Source of the DNA: Peptoniphilus genitalis
GTDB lineage: Bacteria > Bacillota > Clostridia > Tissierellales > Peptoniphilaceae
Assembly: GCF_023614525.1 (NCBI RefSeq)
Contig: NZ_CP097885.1
Coordinates: 1,238,501 to 1,302,500 of the forward strand
Direction of reading: 5' to 3'
DNA length: 64,000 nt
Below the pieces are notes generated by a model. It ran no database searches and was not told the origin of the DNA. It saw only the letters and a program-made list of their open reading frames with translations. Numbering within the stretch: position 1 is the stretch's first letter; each line of letters opens with the position of its first letter. The position numbers and the translations under genes were made by a program. This document shows, piece after piece, positions 63,595-64,000 of the stretch.

Positions 63595-64000
63595 TTGAAA
63601 AAGATATTAATAATTGAAGATGATAAAAATTTAAATAAGGGGCTTTCTATAGCTTTAAATAAAGACTATGAAGTTTTTTCCGTAAGCACAATTATTGAAG
63701 CTAAAAATTTTATTGATGATGCGGATTTGATTTTACTCGATATGAATTTGCCAGATGGAGATGGACTTGAAATAATAAAATTAACGAGACAAACTTCGTC
63801 AATTCCTATTATAGTTTTATCAGCGATTGATTTAGAATCATATATAATTTCAGCCATAAATTTAGGGGCAGATGACTATCTAACAAAACCTTTTTCTTTA
63901 GGGATCTTAGAAGCAAAGATAAAAAGAGCTTTTGAAAAAATAGTTTCTAGTGATTTGAATCCTTATAAGAAAGATGGTCTAGACTTTAATTTCAATGAAA
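63595..64000 (+). CDS. Response regulator, OmpR/PhoB type (partial, runs off the right edge)
   Basis: The frame begins at TTG 63595, 9 bases after GGGAG, and is open to the edge (135 codons). The receiver domain is clear: KKILIIEDDKNLNKGLSIAL, phospho-Asp in LILLDMNLPDGDGLEI near residue 50, IIVLSAIDLE and the Lys of DDYLTKPFSLGILEAKI near 100. The sequence GADDYLTKPF is typical of OmpR/VanR-type regulators, whose winged helix would lie beyond the edge. It follows the PHP-ATPase gene by 73 bases. A kinase gene probably comes next. Confidence 0.88.
   Translation, partial: MKKILIIEDDKNLNKGLSIALNKDYEVFSVSTIIEAKNFIDDADLILLDMNLPDGDGLEIIKLTRQTSSIPIIVLSAIDLESYIISAINLGADDYLTKPFSLGILEAKIKRAFEKIVSSDLNPYKKDGLDFNFNE

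Overview
The window is a low-GC Gram-positive chromosome segment. It carries Firmicutes-type gene order, strong AGGAGG-type ribosome binding sites, ATG/GTG/TTG starts, an S-layer-homology C-terminus, a CIRCE operator before groESL, and genes for lactate/acyl-CoA oxidation through electron-transfer flavoproteins plus a tryptophanase-like lyase. I infer an anaerobic, probably indole-forming member of the Tissierellia/Peptoniphilaceae (Anaerococcus- or Peptoniphilus-like). That placement rests on gene content only.

Layout. 1-1826: the tail of an SLH-domain surface protein and a divergent 478-aa HTH protein. 1997-7376: one operon with an FAD-linked 2-hydroxyacid (D-lactate type) dehydrogenase, an acyl-CoA dehydrogenase, EtfB, EtfA and an LrgA/LrgB pair. 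It reads as an organic-acid uptake and oxidation unit. 7957-9758: a second, opposite-strand etfBA pair with no adjacent dehydrogenase. 10275-12367: ahpC-ahpF peroxide reductase. 12843-26877: the S10/spc/alpha ribosomal superoperon with its own promoter and a roughly 200-nt structured leader; secY, adk, infA and rpoA are present, but rpsD and map are missing from their usual places. 26896-30364: ogt and groESL. Between them (27490-28315) lies about 0.8 kb of non-coding DNA holding two inverted copies of a complex folded element with compensatory stem changes. 30365-31075: a tandem array of a modular intergenic repeat that also occurs at 7450-7690.

31156-36175: a GloB-like hydrolase, then (minus strand) an NSS transporter, a long tryptophanase-like lyase preceded by a tandem 50-nt leader motif, and a class I aldolase. 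36264-48970: housekeeping and envelope genes: RNase H, dCMP deaminase, MscL, patatin, Nudix, a 3D-domain wall protein with WalR-like boxes, a HAAS-like membrane protein, glutaredoxin, an alpha/beta hydrolase, a membrane-anchored MurF-like ligase, Ddl, RNase R and SmpB. 49135-53845: an ABC exporter whose 1333-aa permease carries a very long, strictly heptadic coiled-coil domain.

53846-64000 is an accessory island, visibly more AT-rich. It holds an internally deleted IS1182-type transposase, a two-component system, a small anchored or secreted protein and an ABC transporter. Three identical 18-bp sequences lie before the cassette's transcription units. Further on are a decayed relaxase C-terminus, other coding remnants, a small XRE regulator, a PHP-plus-SMC-like ATPase of the TrlF type (possible defence gene), and the start of an OmpR-type response regulator that runs off the right edge. 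The best candidates for undescribed biology are the inverted structured pair at 27490-28315, the tandem leader of the tryptophanase-like gene, and the 18-bp-repeat two-component/ABC cassette.
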